A DNA stretch of 64,000 nucleotides from Buddleja alternifolia (GCA_019426215.1 CM033408.1:21458375-21522374), one strand, 5' to 3'. Positions 1 to 12,584 are shown, numbered from the stretch's first letter. The notes: generated from the sequence alone by a model not told the origin. Made by a program: numbers and translations.

Positions 1-543
1 AACCAAATAAATTTAATGTTACGGCAAACAAAAAAAAAAGGTGTTCTCTTTGTTGAGATAAGTTCATAAAGTCAAACGCTAAATGAACCTAGCGACAATG
101 GTACGAGGCCAAATGAGAAAGCCAAAGCTGACTCAGGCAAGGGTAAGGCTAAAGCAAATGATTCACAAAAAGGGGTTCATCCAAATGCTCAAAAGGCTAA
201 AGGTAAGACTGAACACTGTGAATCAAGCGCTAAGCGTTCAGCACCAAAAGTGCAACCCAAGTCAGTGCCAAGGAAATACCAGCATCAATATCCAAGACAG
301 TCAAGATCATATTATCGATACTATGATAATTATGATTATGACTATGATTACGATTATGATTACTATTATAATCGTGGATATTACTATACACCTAAAAAGC
401 ACACACAACACAAATCGAAACCCAAGAACGCCAATCTTCCCGTAATGAAGACAAGGCAAATATGGGTTCCGAAAGTTTTAATTCAAACCAAAGCTACTAA
501 CGTTGAAGGACCCAAAACAACATGGGTACCTAAGAAGAATTAG
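1..543 (+). pseudogene. Copia-A gag C-terminal tail (partial)
   Basis: The reading frame ending with the stop at 541-543 is lysine- and glutamine-rich, has a striking Tyr/Asp run at about 310-385 (alternating Y and D codons), and ends with repeated IWVPK/TWVPKK motifs. Such WVPK repeats are typical of the gag end just before protease in Sirevirus-type copia elements. The CCHC zinc knuckle is not visible and should lie left of the window. A competing frame at 83-445 is a shadow. Confidence 0.6.
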
Positions 544-565
544 AACTACCCTTTAAATGCAGGTA

Positions 566-2185
566 CCTAGAGCCAACACCGATACTTCAGTCTGGTACAC
601 CGATAGTGGGTCGTCAAGGCACATGACTGGCTCAAAGGATCTCTTGATCAACTATCGTACAACCAACGGTCCTCAAGTTATATTCGGTGATAACTCCAAA
701 GGTAAAACCAAAGGTATAGGTATCATGCATTAGGGGAACATCATGATCAGTGATGTATATTATGTTGAGGGTCTTAAGCATAATTTGTTGAGCATTAGTC
801 AATTCTGTGATAAAGGCTTTGATGTTAATTTTTCAAGCGACTTTTGCTATGCCAACGACGCTAAGACTAAGTCTATGAAATTAAGAGGAAAAAGAACAAA
901 TAATGTGTATTTAGTGGATTGGGATTCTACATTTGATAACAACCCCACATGCCTTATTGCTAAAAATCAAAATGAATTGGGTTGGTTATGGCATAGAAAA
1001 ATGAATCACCTCAAGTTTAAGGCAATCTCTCAATTAATATCACTAAATCTTGTAGAGGGATTACCTAAGGGTTCCTTTCAAAAGAATCGTTTATGTGATG
1101 CATGTCAAATGGGTAAACAAGTTAAATCATCTTTTAAGAAGAAGCCATGTCTATCTACTTCTAGAGTTCTTGAACTATTGCATCTAGATTTGTTTGGTCC
1201 TATTCAAATCATGAGTGTTAGTGGTAAAAAGTACTCACTAGTAATAGTCGATGATTTTTCTCGCTATACATGGGTAGAATTTCTAGCGACCAAAGATGAA
1301 ACTAGTGTCAAGCTCACAGCGCTAATCAGTCAACTACAAAATTCAAAAGATCTAAAAGTGACGAGAATTAGAAGCGATAGAGGAACTGAATTTACTAACC
1401 AAATTGTTGAGAAGTTTTGTACAGATTTTAGAATACTTCATGAGTATTCTGCCCCAAGAACACCTCAACAAAATGGAGTTGCTGAGCGATGGAAGAGAAC
1501 GCTTAAAGAAGCCGCTAGGACAATGCTTGCAGAGTCTAAGCTGCCTCAAAGGTTTTGGGCCGAAGCCATCAACACAGCTTGCTACACTCAGAACCGGTGT
1601 ATGATCAACAAGCAACATGAGAAGACTCCATATGAGTTGTGGAAGGGACGTAAGCCTAACGTCTCATATTTTCATGTATTTGGTTCAAAATGTTCCATAC
1701 ATAATAATGGATTCCACAGCCTAAAGACTTTTGATCCTAAAGCCGATGAGGGAATCTTTCTAGGCTATGCCAAGAATGGAAAGAGTTTTTGCATCCTAAA
1801 TAAGATCAAATCGAAGGTTGAAGAATCCATTCATGTTGTGTTAGATGATGCTAACCAAGAACCGAGTAAGGTTAATCCTGATGATGTAGGAATTGAAGAT
1901 CTTGCCCAACAAGCGTCACAAATTAACCTCAATGATAACAGTGATGATGACGCTGATGATGAGATCTTTGTGCCTATTCCTAAGGTTACTCGTGAGGTTA
2001 CAAATAATGGTAAAGTGAGAATCGCTGATGATCAGGAAGAGAATGATCATCAAGAGCAAACTGGAACTATGAATGATGAAGCGACTGCGCCAGAGACCAT
2101 AAGGATCAAGCGACTGTTGACCAAGAGTCTCTCAACCCTTTCCAACCAGACAGTAAATGGCTTAGAGACCATCCACCAGAGCTAG
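566..2185 (+). pseudogene. Copia-A protease and integrase
   Basis: The protease carries the active-site motif WYTDSGSSRHMTG near 590-630. A TAG at about 731-733 interrupts the frame before the integrase block. Next comes the gag-pre-integrase HHCC zinc region (LWHRKMNHL near 985-1010, then CDACQMGK near 1095-1120). The catalytic core has the first Asp in LHLDLFGP (about 1180-1200), the second in RSDRGTEF (about 1372-1395) and the Glu in NGVAERWKRTL (about 1470-1500), so the DDE triad is intact. The acidic tail runs to 2185, where the stop separates it from the RT block. Confidence 0.8.
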
Positions 2186-2196
2186 TAATTGGAAAT

Positions 2197-3030
2197 ATGG
2201 AAGCACCTGTTAGAACTAGGTCAGCTACAATTAATGAGGCCATGTTCGCAAGTTTCTTATCTCAAATGGAACCAAAGAAAGTGGATGAAGCGCTTAATGA
2301 TTCAAGTTGGGTTGAAACGATGCAAGAAGAGCTTAACCAATTTGAGAGAAGCAAGGTTTGGACGCTAGTACCAAGGCCAACTCATCAAGGAGTTATTGGA
2401 ATTAGATGGGTTTTTAGGAACAAGATGGACGAAGATGGCATTGTTATAAGAAACAAAGCCAGACTAGTCGCTCAGGGTTATTGTCAAGAAGAGGGAATTG
2501 ATTTTGATGAAACATACGCCCCAGTAGCCCGTCTTGAAGCGATTCGTATGTTTCTAGCGTTTGCCGCATTCAAAAAATTCATGGTATATCAAATGGACGT
2601 GAAGAGTGCATTCTTGAATGGTAAACTCCAAGAAGAAGTCTATGTGGAGCAACCTCCAGGATTCATCAACAACCATGGCAAAAGTATGGTCTATAAGCTG
2701 GATAAGGCACTCTATGGCCTTAAACAAGCACTAAGAGCATGGTATGACACTCTCTCTATCTTCCTTATAGGTAAAGGCTTTTCAAAAGGCAGCGTTGACA
2801 CAACGTTATTTAAAATTACCATAATGAAGATATTCTCTTAGTCCAAATTTATGTTGATGATATTATATTCGGTTCTACAAATAAGCGATTGAGTGAGAAA
2901 TTTTCGAAAATGATACAAGATTAATTTGAAATGAGTGTGATGGGTGAATTAACTTTCTTCTTAAGATTACAAGCTAAACAACTCCCTAATGGAATATTTA
3001 TAAACCAAGTTAAATATACAAAAGACAGAT
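2197..3030 (+). pseudogene. Copia-A reverse transcriptase
   Basis: This is the RVT_2-type reverse transcriptase of copia elements. Motifs in order are [36 protein letters not shown] (only quoted as family hallmark), [11 protein letters not shown] and KALYGLKQ. The frame stops at 2839-2841. The catalytic YVDD box lies just after it at 2850-2861 in another frame, and a further stop follows near 2922. The domain is complete in content but broken by at least one frameshift and two stops. Confidence 0.8.
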
Positions 3031-3043
3031 TAAGAAATTTGGT

Positions 3044-3796
3044 ATGGAAAATGCATCATTTTCAAAAATTCCAATGAGCCAAACGCTTAAGTTAGATAAA
3101 GATGAAAGTGGAAAGAAAATTGATATCACTAACTATAGAGGTATCATTGGATCACTTCTTTATCTTACCGCTAGTAGACCAGATATTATGTTTTCGGTAT
3201 GCATGTGTGCACGCTTTCAAGCTGATCCTAGAGAATCACACTTAAATGCTGCCAAGAGAATCCTTAAATACCTAAAAGGCACACAAAATGTGGGCTTATG
3301 GTATCCACGGGACTCTCCTTTTGAACTAATTGGTTATTCAGACGCAGATTTTGCAGGATGCAAAATAGATTGGAAAAGTACTAGTGGTACATGTCAATTT
3401 CTAGGTGATAGACTAGTTTCGTGGCATAGTAAGAAACAACAATCCATAGCGACTTCTACCGCTGAAGCAGAATATGTAGCCGTTGGGAGCTGTTGTGCAC
3501 AGATTCTTTGGATTAGGCAACAACTTAAAGACTATGGAATTATCCTAGGTCCTACCCCAATCCATTGTGATAACCAAAGCGCTTTAGCTATGACTCAAAA
3601 TCCTGTCCTTCATTCTAGAACTAAACACATTGACATTAGATACCATTTCTTGCGTGACCATGTTCGAAAGAAAGATATCTCCATGCACTTCATTGGCACT
3701 GACAAACAACTGGCAGATATCTTCACCAAAACTCTCAACGAACAACGCTTTCTCACTTTGAGAAGTGAATTAGGTATGATCGATTTAAACGCTTAA
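3044..3796 (+). pseudogene. Copia-A RT tail and RNase H
   Basis: Open for 250 codons. It contains the RT-RNase H connection (YRGIIGSLLYLTASRPDI) and then the RNase H core with YSDADFAG, STAEAEYVA and HCDNQSALAM, which hold the three acidic catalytic residues. It ends with the usual HIDIRYHFLRD and QLADIFTKTL motifs. The opening ATG at 3044 is only the first Met in frame after the preceding break. This is the best preserved part of Copia-A pol. Confidence 0.85.
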
Positions 3797-4506
3797 ACCA
3801 TAAAGCATCATATTTAAATAGGCATACAATTTAGGGGGAATCCACCTTGTGTTTATGTCTAAAGCATTTTGACAAAATCTGGAATAAGGTATCAATTTTA
3901 AGGGGAACTTTAAAATTGTACTTATAACAAGTTATAAGCGACTGTGATCAAAAATGATTTAAAATTAAATGCATTAATCACTAGCGCTTATCTTTATACA
4001 TGACGAAGTCAATCTTTAAATAAAATTGTCATTTCTAAATTCAAGCGATTGACTTTACCACAAATTTTACAAAATTAAATTCTGTTCTCCAAAAGTCTTA
4101 AGCGTTAAAGAAATTCCCACGATAACGCTAAGAAAATTGTTTTAAAATCATGCATAGTTTTCATCGATAAAAGGATCGCGTGTGGATAAGTATAAAAGAT
4201 TAAATTTGATAACTGCTCACACGTGTCTATCAAATCAAACTGACGGTTATTGACATATATCTAAAACCAAGACAGTTCAGGTCTGCACGAGTCTGATTAC
4301 GTGTCAGTGTACTTTCAGGCGCCTGTATTTCACGCTGAAAATTTCAAATCTTTTCAAATGTTTTTCAATAAATTTGGTAACTGCGAATCCCAAAATTTTG
4401 CACTTTTTGGTAACTGATAAACTATTTTACCGCACTTTTTGCATCCGTATTTTCCTAAAAACGTATCAGACTTGACTCCTTTCAAAATTCAAACTCTTTG
4501 ACTGTC
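3797..4506 (+). other. Copia-A spacer between pol and accessory gene
   Basis: AT-rich noncoding DNA with no gene recognised. A purine run (TTTAGGGGGAATCC) near 3831-3845 just after pol resembles an internal polypurine tract. AGCG/CGCT words are frequent here (for example 3950, 4045, 4100, 4120), matching the rest of the element. Confidence 0.5.
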
Positions 4507-4557
4507 CACGTGTCAACATCGTAGCCATTGAAACGATAATTTTTGCCTCTATTTAAA
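4507..4557 (+). promoter_or_regulatory. Putative internal promoter of the Copia-A accessory gene
   Basis: A CACGTG palindrome (G-box core) at 4507-4512 is followed by a TATA-like TATTTAAA at 4550-4557. A CT-rich leader then leads to the ATG at 4675, about 120 bp on. Another ACACGTGT-type word lies near 4219. The arrangement is what a plant pol II promoter looks like. Function is inferred only. Confidence 0.4.
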
Positions 4558-4674
4558 CCCTTCAAGGTACAGTCAGATTTTATCACTTTCACAAATTCTC
4601 TCTGCTGTAAAAATCTTCATCTTTCTCAAGGCAAATATTTTTCTCTCTCTCAAAAAGCTTTCAAACTTTCAGCA

Positions 4675-7600
4675 ATGGCACCCAAAGTTGCAAAATCCTC
4701 CAAATCATCCAAGTCAGCTACCGGAAAAACTTCCCGTGCTGAAAAACCAGTCACTGTTAACGCCGGATTTCTGGTTAACTGGGACTATCTGTTTGAAAAC
4801 TAGAACTTTCCTTTTCGAACGATTCTTCCACTCGTTCAAGAATCTGGTTTGAGAGATATGATCACTACTATTTTCAACTATTTTAAAGATGCATCTCTCC
4901 ACTTTTTCAACGATGCCCATATTTCTGAAGACGGCAATTCCATATCCTGCGTCTTCCCCTTCGCCAAAGAGACTTTTGTTCTTACTCCTTCCTTGATTTC
5001 TTCATTGTTGGTTTTACCCAATGATGGCTCTGAGGTGGAACTCGTCAATCTCGAAGATGCTACAAAATTCTGGGAATTGGTCAAGAAAGACGATGTCATT
5101 ACTACATACGAGTCGAACTTCAAGAAGAACGACATGAAGGGAGAATATGTTATTCTCACAGACATATGCTCTAAGATGATCGAATGCAGGAAAGGGACAT
5201 TCGATAAAGTTACAAACCTCCAATACAAGATGATGGTGGCCATTCTGACCAAATTGAAGGTAAATTGGTCTCTCTACGTTTTTAATCGCTTCAAGGCAGG
5301 GATGGCCAAGTCGGTGAATCCCAAGCCTTATGGGATTGTGTTAAGTCGTATTCTTAACGCTTGCAGTTATACAAACTTTTCGGGCAAGAAGATTCCAGCG
5401 ACAAAATTCTACGGAAAGAAAATGATCCGTGAGCTGGAAAAGCCAAGGAAGCTAGGTGGTGCAACTGTTCCAAAAAAAGAGCGTGAGCGACTTCGTGCTC
5501 TAGGAGTTGTTCGTAGTGATGATGAAGATCAAGCTTCTTCCTCTTCATCATCATCCTCTTCATCCGAAGAAGAAGTGGTGGTCAAGCGACCTAAGAGAAG
5601 AATAGCTCTCAAAGTCGCTGAGCCATCCAAGCCAGCAAAGAAACAGAAGCCTGAAACCAAGAAGAAGAAGCTGGAGCCCAAAAAGAAGCAGAAGATCCCT
5701 TCTCCTTCTCCCTCTCCTAAATCTCCATCGCCTCCTCCAGCATTTATCTTTTCCATTCCTGAGGAAGAGGAATTCGTAAAAGAAGAAGTACCGCTTGCAC
5801 GAAGACGTACTCCTCTTTCTACTCCCACAGCCTCCTCTAGCGCTCCAGCGAAACCAGCGCTTAGAGAGTCAGTGAGCGTTCCTCCTTCTGACGCTGTTCC
5901 AGAAATCAGATCAGATCCTCAAGCCGCTACTCAATCTGAGAGGCTTCCTAGTTTTCAGGGTAAGTATTTGCTAAGCAAATCAGTATATCCTTTCCTCGTT
6001 AGTTTCTAAGTCTCTAACGCTAGGATAAAAATTCTTTCAGCACAATGTCAAGCGGATATTCAATATGTTCTCAACACTCTTGACGAATTAGATATTCCCA
6101 TTCGTGCTGATCCTATCACTTCTTTCTTCGACTTAGATCCAGAAGAAGTTGTTCCAGAGCTTGAGAAACCTGTCCCAGAAATAGATCAAGCGACTGAAAT
6201 AGTCGATGATATTCCTCAGGGTAAGCGATTTAGTCTTTTCTATCTTTCTACTTAGTGAAAATTTTTTGCTTGCTTTTCTCAATCGCTTACATGTATCAGC
6301 TTAAGATGTACCTCCAGAGGCACCATTCGCTGATGCCCCTCTTTCATCCGAGATTCCAGTTGAAGTGGATGTGGATATGGCAACTGTTGTGGATATCGCT
6401 AAGGACACATCTCAAGCTCTTCCTGAGGCTGAAACATCATCAGCCAGTGAAGCAACTTTAAACACTGAGCGGTCGATAGAAGTGGCCCCCATTCCAACAG
6501 AAGTGATTTCCATTATTCCTACGCCAACGGGACCTCCCCCTCGTGTCATCGATTCGTTCCCGCGCGGATACACTCCAGATGTTGACTTTTATTATTCCAC
6601 CAGAGAACGAGACACTCAAACACTTGCTGAGTTGGAAATACAATTTCAAACAACTCTCCATCGGCCAGATTTGTCCAACTCTCTCAAATTTGAAATTTTC
6701 GAGCGTATTGCCTATCTAGGACTATATAACTTGGAGCGTCTTCACTCTCGCCTTGAGTATATTCGTCGTCTAGTTTTCAACAGAGCAAATCTTGATCTTC
6801 AGCGTTTCAATTCAAACGGTCGCTCGGACGAGTCCTTTTATCCTCAGCGCCAAAACAAGATTGTTTTCAAGAAACCCCACATGGGTGATTGGAACAAGGA
6901 TCCAGATGAAGAAGATCTCAACAAGATAGGCTATTCAGCTCTTTCCTCCGTCGTCAAATCTCCCCAGAACGCTCTCTCTCCGAATCCACTTAAGTTATGG
7001 AAAGGCAAAGGAGCGCTTGTTGCGGAGCGCCCAAATCCGGTCAATTCATGGATAGAAGATGAGGCCCGTGAATATCTCGCCAGATTATGGGCTGATGATT
7101 ATGATGAAGAGACGAAACGCTTTGAGAAGTTTCTTGCTGCTACCAAAGAGAAAAAGAAAGCGGACAAACTTAGAAAATAGTGGATGATGAATACAGCCAG
7201 GTGGGCTGAAGATTTTGTTCTTCATTTCTACACCATTGAAGAAATGATCAGATATCCTTTTTTGTTCAATTTCGGAATAGAGTACAGACGTCGAGGTTAT
7301 GCAACCTTTTTGCTTCAAGAGCGTCAGAACATTGCAGGGAATGTTAGCGCTTTGCCATGATATCGACAACCAATTGAAAGCTACATTCGCCAGCAACTTG
7401 CCTTATACAGCCAAGGTGGACGCTACGTTTTGCATCCTCGTGCTGGGTTTTTTCAACGAGTCTTTCCTGACCTAAATAAAGACGCTTCATCAAGTAAACA
7501 ACCTCTTCTTCCAGGCCAGAATCAGATTAGTGTGGATGTTTCAAATGAACACGCTGAGTTCGCTGAGTTCCATAGATCAATGAGAGCAGTGTTTGAAAAT

Positions 7601-9011
7601 GCCCAAGCGCTGAACATCAGTTTCAATCACTTTTCCGGGTGTTACAATTTCCGAGGCTATACTCTTCACCCTGTGCTCTTTAGTGAATCCAATATTCAAG
7701 CGGCCAAGATAATCTCGCTAATTAGGCCAGTGGACCAAGAAGCAGCTCAAGCGCTTATGCCTTTGATTTTGGACTTCTTCAACTGTTATACTTCAGGGAT
7801 TGCTTTACCGAAAGGTGTGCAACTTGCACTAAGTACCGAAGAGCGCGAAGACGCTATATTCTTTATCCCGCAATCTAGCTTGATCAATCCAAGGCATGTG
7901 ATGGAAGCCCTTGGCCCCCTCTGGGTCATTGGTCTTAGAGAACCTTCTCCCTCCATCGAAATTATAGAAGAAGAAAGTGCACCTATTGAGGATGACGCTT
8001 CACTTCCAAATTCCTCCAGCGCCCCAGTGGTTGAGCCCCCAGCGATTGCAGATGGATAGAGCGATTGAAGAAGTGCACGCTGAAATTGCTCAAGCGCCTG
8101 AAGAACCTTTTATCCGAGATAAATCCAAAGGAAAGGCTACAGTCTCCTCATCCCCAGAGCGTCCTTCTTCCGATTCAGATTCTGAGAGCGATTCAAAAGC
8201 CAGAGATTTCAGACAGGCAGTCCGGAACTCGCTAACCAACATTGAGGGTTCCTGCTCCAAGATCTTTAAGGCTGCTGATAGGCATATCCGCATAGTGTTG
8301 GATACGCGGACTCGTGATATTTGCAACGCTGCAAATAAAAGCACTTTTGCTATAGTGCAAAGCATATCACCTCTTATCGCTGAGCTCTCATCTGAATTTA
8401 ACGGTCACTTAGCTCAGAGCGCCTTGGCAGATACTGAAAGACACTCTTCATCTGATGCCGCCGCTCAGAGTGTCGCTCAACAAGTTGCTCTTCTCATCGA
8501 AGAAGTTATACTCTTGCGCCGCGATGTCATTGAACTCAAGAACTCCCTTGACAAAAAGGGGGAAGATAAAGAAAAGTCCAAAACGATTTCCAAGACAGAT
8601 AATAAACAGTGGCGTTCATTGTTCGAAGAATTAGTAAGCATTAAGAAAATGCTATCCAAGAAAAGAAAGCTAAGGTATTATCTCGAAAAGTACGCGCTTC
8701 CAGAATTGGACCCCGAGTTCTTAGAAAGTATGGGATTTCCTGCTTATGCCGGATCGCTACAACGACCTATCAATTAGAGACCGTCAAATGATCGACAAAG
8801 TGATATCTATCATGACTTAATTCGTGAACTTAGTATTCCACCAAGGGACTGGACGGAAAGGTTGTTAGAACTAAATGGAAGCGCCAGACTTCGTAGACAT
8901 GATTATGATGAAGTTCAACATACGACAATGATCGATATTGATCGTCTCTTGTTGGAACTAGCGCTAGAAGTTCTACAAGGCGAAGCAAGAGCGAAGCGAC
9001 AGAAAAAGTGA
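4675..9011 (+). pseudogene. Copia-A large accessory ORF (plant transposon protein-like), two predicted introns
   Basis: About 1,390 codons behind pol. The frame is coherent if two introns are removed: 5960-6040 (GTAAGT...TTTCAG) and 6221-6305 (GTAAGC...TTAAG). Both junctions keep frame. The N-terminus is Ser/Lys-rich (MAPKVAKSSKSSKS). Next comes a region with FAKETFVLTPSLISSLLVLP that resembles the putative plant transposon protein domain, then a long acidic and Pro/Ser/Lys-rich stretch (about 5520-5900). The C-terminal part at about 8160-8680 has heptad-like Leu/Ile/Val spacing suggestive of a coiled coil. Breaks are stops at 4801-4803, 7178-7180, 7358-7360 and 8775-8777, and a frameshift near 8050. 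Position matches the env-like ORF of Sireviruses, but I see no clear signal peptide or membrane segment. Confidence 0.6.
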
Positions 9012-9266
9012 TTGATTTCCTTTTTATGTTTCCTTTTTATGTTTTATCTGTTTTACTTTTATCTTTTATTTTCCTTCAGTGTAAAACATGTATGCTTTAA
9101 ATTCTCTCAATGAATGAATGTTTTAAACGCTGAAACATCTTGTTGAAGCTAATCTAAATTTTAGCTAACTTTACTAACTTTTCAAACGCTAACTTATATT
9201 CCTTTGGGCCTTTTCTTTTAAGTAACTCTTAAATTATAAAAGAGTTATAAGAGTCTTGACATCATC

Positions 9267-9280
9267 AAAAAGGAGGAAAT
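9267..9280 (+). other. Copia-A polypurine tract
   Basis: AAAAAGGAGGAAAT directly precedes the TG that opens the 3' LTR at 9281. This is the expected plus-strand primer site. Confidence 0.75.
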
Positions 9281-10770
9281 TGTTAGGAAATTTCATGTTA
9301 GATGTTTTGATGACGACAAGATAGGATTCAATGTTAGACCCCAAAAATACAATGTAAGTTTCCGTTTTTCATAGAATGATGTATAAGCGTTTGAAAGTTG
9401 TAATTCATTAGAGGCTTTTAATTTTTATATTTGTAGAATTTAGACTAAGTCTTAGCGACTGAATCGCTAGTAGAATTCTAGGTGAGTCTATTAGAGAATA
9501 AGTTGAAGACCAGCGTCTGAAGTCGAGCGGAGATAAAGATTTTCTTCTTAGCGTCTATCAAACGCTAAAAGATCTCATCTCAGGATTTATGGATCAGCGC
9601 TCGAAATTCCTCAAGCGACTTATGGCAGAATCACCTGAAATAAATCCTCAAGTCATGAAGGACTTAAATGCAATCATTCAACGGGCATTTATTTCCAACG
9701 AGAATTAAATTTAAAATGCATTAAATGCCTGATAAGAGCATTAAATGTGATAAGCCAATGTGACTTGTGGACAAGCCACCTTTTGACCAGACTGTCGGGA
9801 AAATTCAAAATTTCAGCTGCTCCCGTCCAATCGGCTTCGGCGAATTTTTAGGAATGTCAGAGAAAAGGTATATTCACGCGCCCCGTGAGAGGCACTCTCC
9901 TACATGTGTCCAACGGATAGATCCCAAGAAACTGCCTATAAATACCTTACCCCAACAAACCCTAAAAATATACAAGATACGTACGAAAAATAGAAGAGAA
10001 ACTATTGCCAAAAATCTTACGCACATTTTCTGAGAAAAAGCTTAGAAACTCCATAGCCAAATCTTTCAAGCTTTTTATCTACATTCCAACAGTAAAAAAT
10101 ATCTCAAACATCTTCCAAAGAAGAAACTCAAATTTCAACTGAGATATTCCAAGTTGTTTGATCTTTTCAAAAACAAACAAAACCCTAGTGACAAACCTCA
10201 ACCTTTCATCTGAGTGAGAAAAGTTGATTGAACCCTTTCAGGCAGTATTTCTGAGTGAGAGAAGCTTGAAGAAAATGATCTTTATTGGTGCTGAAGTCTG
10301 TGTGATCAAGGAGCCCAAGATCATTTTCACCCTTTTACTATTGTGTAGAAGATTCTGTGTGACTGTTCGAAAATCATTCTAGTAAATTCCTCCAAGTGAA
10401 AAGGAGAAGAAGGATGTAGCTGGGATTATACCACCCAGTGAACCTTATATATCTTGTGTCATTTATTTTATTTGTCTTATTATTATTTTTATTACATCAT
10501 TTATCTTTGAAAAAGACAAGTTAAAGTGTAAAGCGATTAAGTTGACTAAAAGAACGCTAAAACTCATTTCCGCTGTGCTAACCCTGATTAAGCTATCTAA
10601 GCATTGCCCTACTTTGGTAAACTGTTAAAATCACTAAGTCTAAGTTAACTTTTCTGAAGCGTCTGACCCAAGCGCTCAGTCATCTAAAGCGTTCAAACCT
10701 TTAAAGTGATACGAAATTTTTGAAGTCGAAAAAGACTTCGGGTCTATTCAACACCCCCCCCCTTCTAGAC
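9281..10770 (+). repeat. Copia-A 3' LTR
   Basis: It begins TGTTAGGAAATTTCATG right after the polypurine tract. It ends in the CTATTC...CCCCCCCC...TCTAGA block typical of Sirevirus LTR ends. The 5' partner is not in the window, so the right edge was set by family resemblance. AGCG/CGCT words are abundant (roughly 17 by hand count). Confidence 0.65.
9937..9944 (+). promoter_or_regulatory. TATA box of Copia-A LTR
   Basis: TATAAATA about 660 bp into the LTR, followed by a CCTTACCCCAACAAACCC stretch, as expected for the U3/R border of a pol II LTR promoter. Confidence 0.55.
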
Positions 10771-10936
10771 CCTTTCGTATGCCACTTGGGACCACCAGAC
10801 TCAGCACCCATCTACTGGACCACCACCCGGTTTCCCCGTGTCCCCTCCACCTGCCACGTTATTTCTTCCTTCTGCCGCGACACCTCCCTCAGCCACGTCA
10901 CCTACTGCGGCCACATCATTCCCTATTTCTATTAGG
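10771..10936. other. Pro/Ser/Thr-coding-like remnant between two elements
   Basis: A C-rich stretch unlike its AT-rich neighbours. One + frame reads as a Pro/Thr/Ser-rich peptide (PSTGPPPGFPVSPPPATL) resembling the low-complexity linker between integrase and RT in copia elements. Probably a scrap of another retroelement. Confidence 0.3.
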
Positions 10937-12583
10937 TGTTATGCCCTCGATGCCATTTAGGAATTAAATTTAGGAGGGGCATTTTATTTATATTATATGA
11001 ACATTATTAATAATTAATAAAAGGCATTGCGTTTGTTCTTATAAATCTAATTAAGGAATTGAATGTATTGAACAAATAGGTCCTTAAGATCAAGGTGTAC
11101 TCACCACTACTTATTTGATAAGTAGGGGCACTGGTGGAGTTAAGTGCTTGATCTTATAAACATGGTTCGCAAGTTAAAGAACCTAAATTGGGCGTTTAGG
11201 TTCAACTTGTATGACACTTGCTTTGACAAGAAAAGTGCTAATCTTACATTGATTGGATAGTGAGAGCTGGTGTCATGAATATGATTAACGGAGTTAACAT
11301 ATTCGAACCTGACTCGTTGTAATCCTATTACATGGGTTTTTACTCGGTGACAGTCAATGATAAGAATTATGGTTATGATAGTATGAGTGAGCTTTAGACC
11401 TGAGGAGTCCTTTACATTGTGGTCGTACCATTGAATAAGTTATTAGAGTAGTTAGGCCCAATCACCCTTTGGTGGGGTCGACCTCGAAGTACGATTCAAT
11501 TGGTGAGTTCGACAATGGGAAGTGGACTGCCAATTAGGAATTCATTGTCTCGAAAGTAAACAAGAAGCGACCTGTACGTCATAGGTGTTGTGAAATTAAA
11601 GTCTTTGGCCAAAACATTAATGACTGACTTGCATTGGATATAAAGGGCAGTTTGGTAATTAACAAGTTATATGAGGTTGACGTTCCATGACTCTTACTTG
11701 ATCGGGTTGCATCAGTGAAGAGTTTATACTCATATGGTAATTATAACATAAAGGTTCGTGATGAGATATTTATCTCGTACTTGATTGGGTTTCGGTATAG
11801 CTTCACGGGAATGGCTTGGTGATAACTATATCCTTGGAATCCTCCCAACGCCGATCAAGATGAGCCTAGAGAGTCGCGTTATGTATAGATGATAAAATAA
11901 AGAAGTTTTAATTTATGAAGGGTATTTTGGTAATTTCACTTAGAGTGAAAATTATCAAAGGGGTGTGTATTGATTATAATAAATATATTTAATTACTGTA
12001 ATTAAATAATTTTTTATAATCAATATTAAAAGTATTATTAATTTAGAATTAATAAAGTGCTATTAATGAAAGGAGCTCAGTATTTAATTAATTACCGATT
12101 GGATTGGATTGAGAATATTATTTAAATACTTAACACTGGGCTTGGAATTAGATGAAGTCCAGTAAACCCATCCCCTAGGTCAAGTCACCCCCCTCCTTAA
12201 GTCAAAGGAGTAGTTTTTTAATTAAATACTAGGTATTTAACTAAAAACATAACTTTTATGTGATTTTTCATCTTAGAGAGTGAAAAAGAGTAAAACACTA
12301 AAATTCCTTCTTCCTCCCCATAAACCCTAGTCGCCCAACCCAGTCTGAGGTAAAAGAGGTCGAGCTTTAAGAATTGAAGATCATCTTTCGCGTGATGATC
12401 TAGAGGAAGGAACGATCCGTTGCTTCTCAAAACTTTGGCTTTAGAATTTATCGAAAAAGGTCATTGGGTTACATCTTTTTCTTGTTTTTTCGATTTTATG
12501 TGTAAATAAATTATCAAAACATGAATTGAATCCGGACTTTGTGAATCAAGAAATTTTTTTGTTCGCTGGTTTGATTCACAACA
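10937..12583 (+). repeat. Lone 5' LTR of an LTR retrotransposon
   Basis: It opens TGTTATGCCCTCGATGCC and closes ...GATTCACAACA, 1,647 bp, and is followed at once by a primer-binding site, so it is a 5' LTR in + orientation. No matching 3' LTR or pol of this element is in the window. The body is AT-rich with no coding potential I trust. The downstream element was truncated or interrupted. Confidence 0.65.
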
Positions 12584-12584
12584 G

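Larger units (their letters stand above)
1..10770 (+). mobile_element. Copia-A: Sirevirus-like Ty1/copia retrotransposon, left end outside window
   Basis: The order is gag tail, protease, integrase, reverse transcriptase, RNase H, a very large extra reading frame, a polypurine tract and a 3' LTR. The integrase-before-RT order defines Ty1/copia. A long reading frame behind pol, an LTR beginning TGTTAGG followed by a GATGACGACAAG-type stretch, and a C-rich LTR end are known Sirevirus traits. Coding parts carry several stops and frameshifts, so the copy is dead. The 5' LTR lies outside the window, so no TSD can be read. The right end (near 10770) is uncertain by about 30 bp. Confidence 0.85.
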
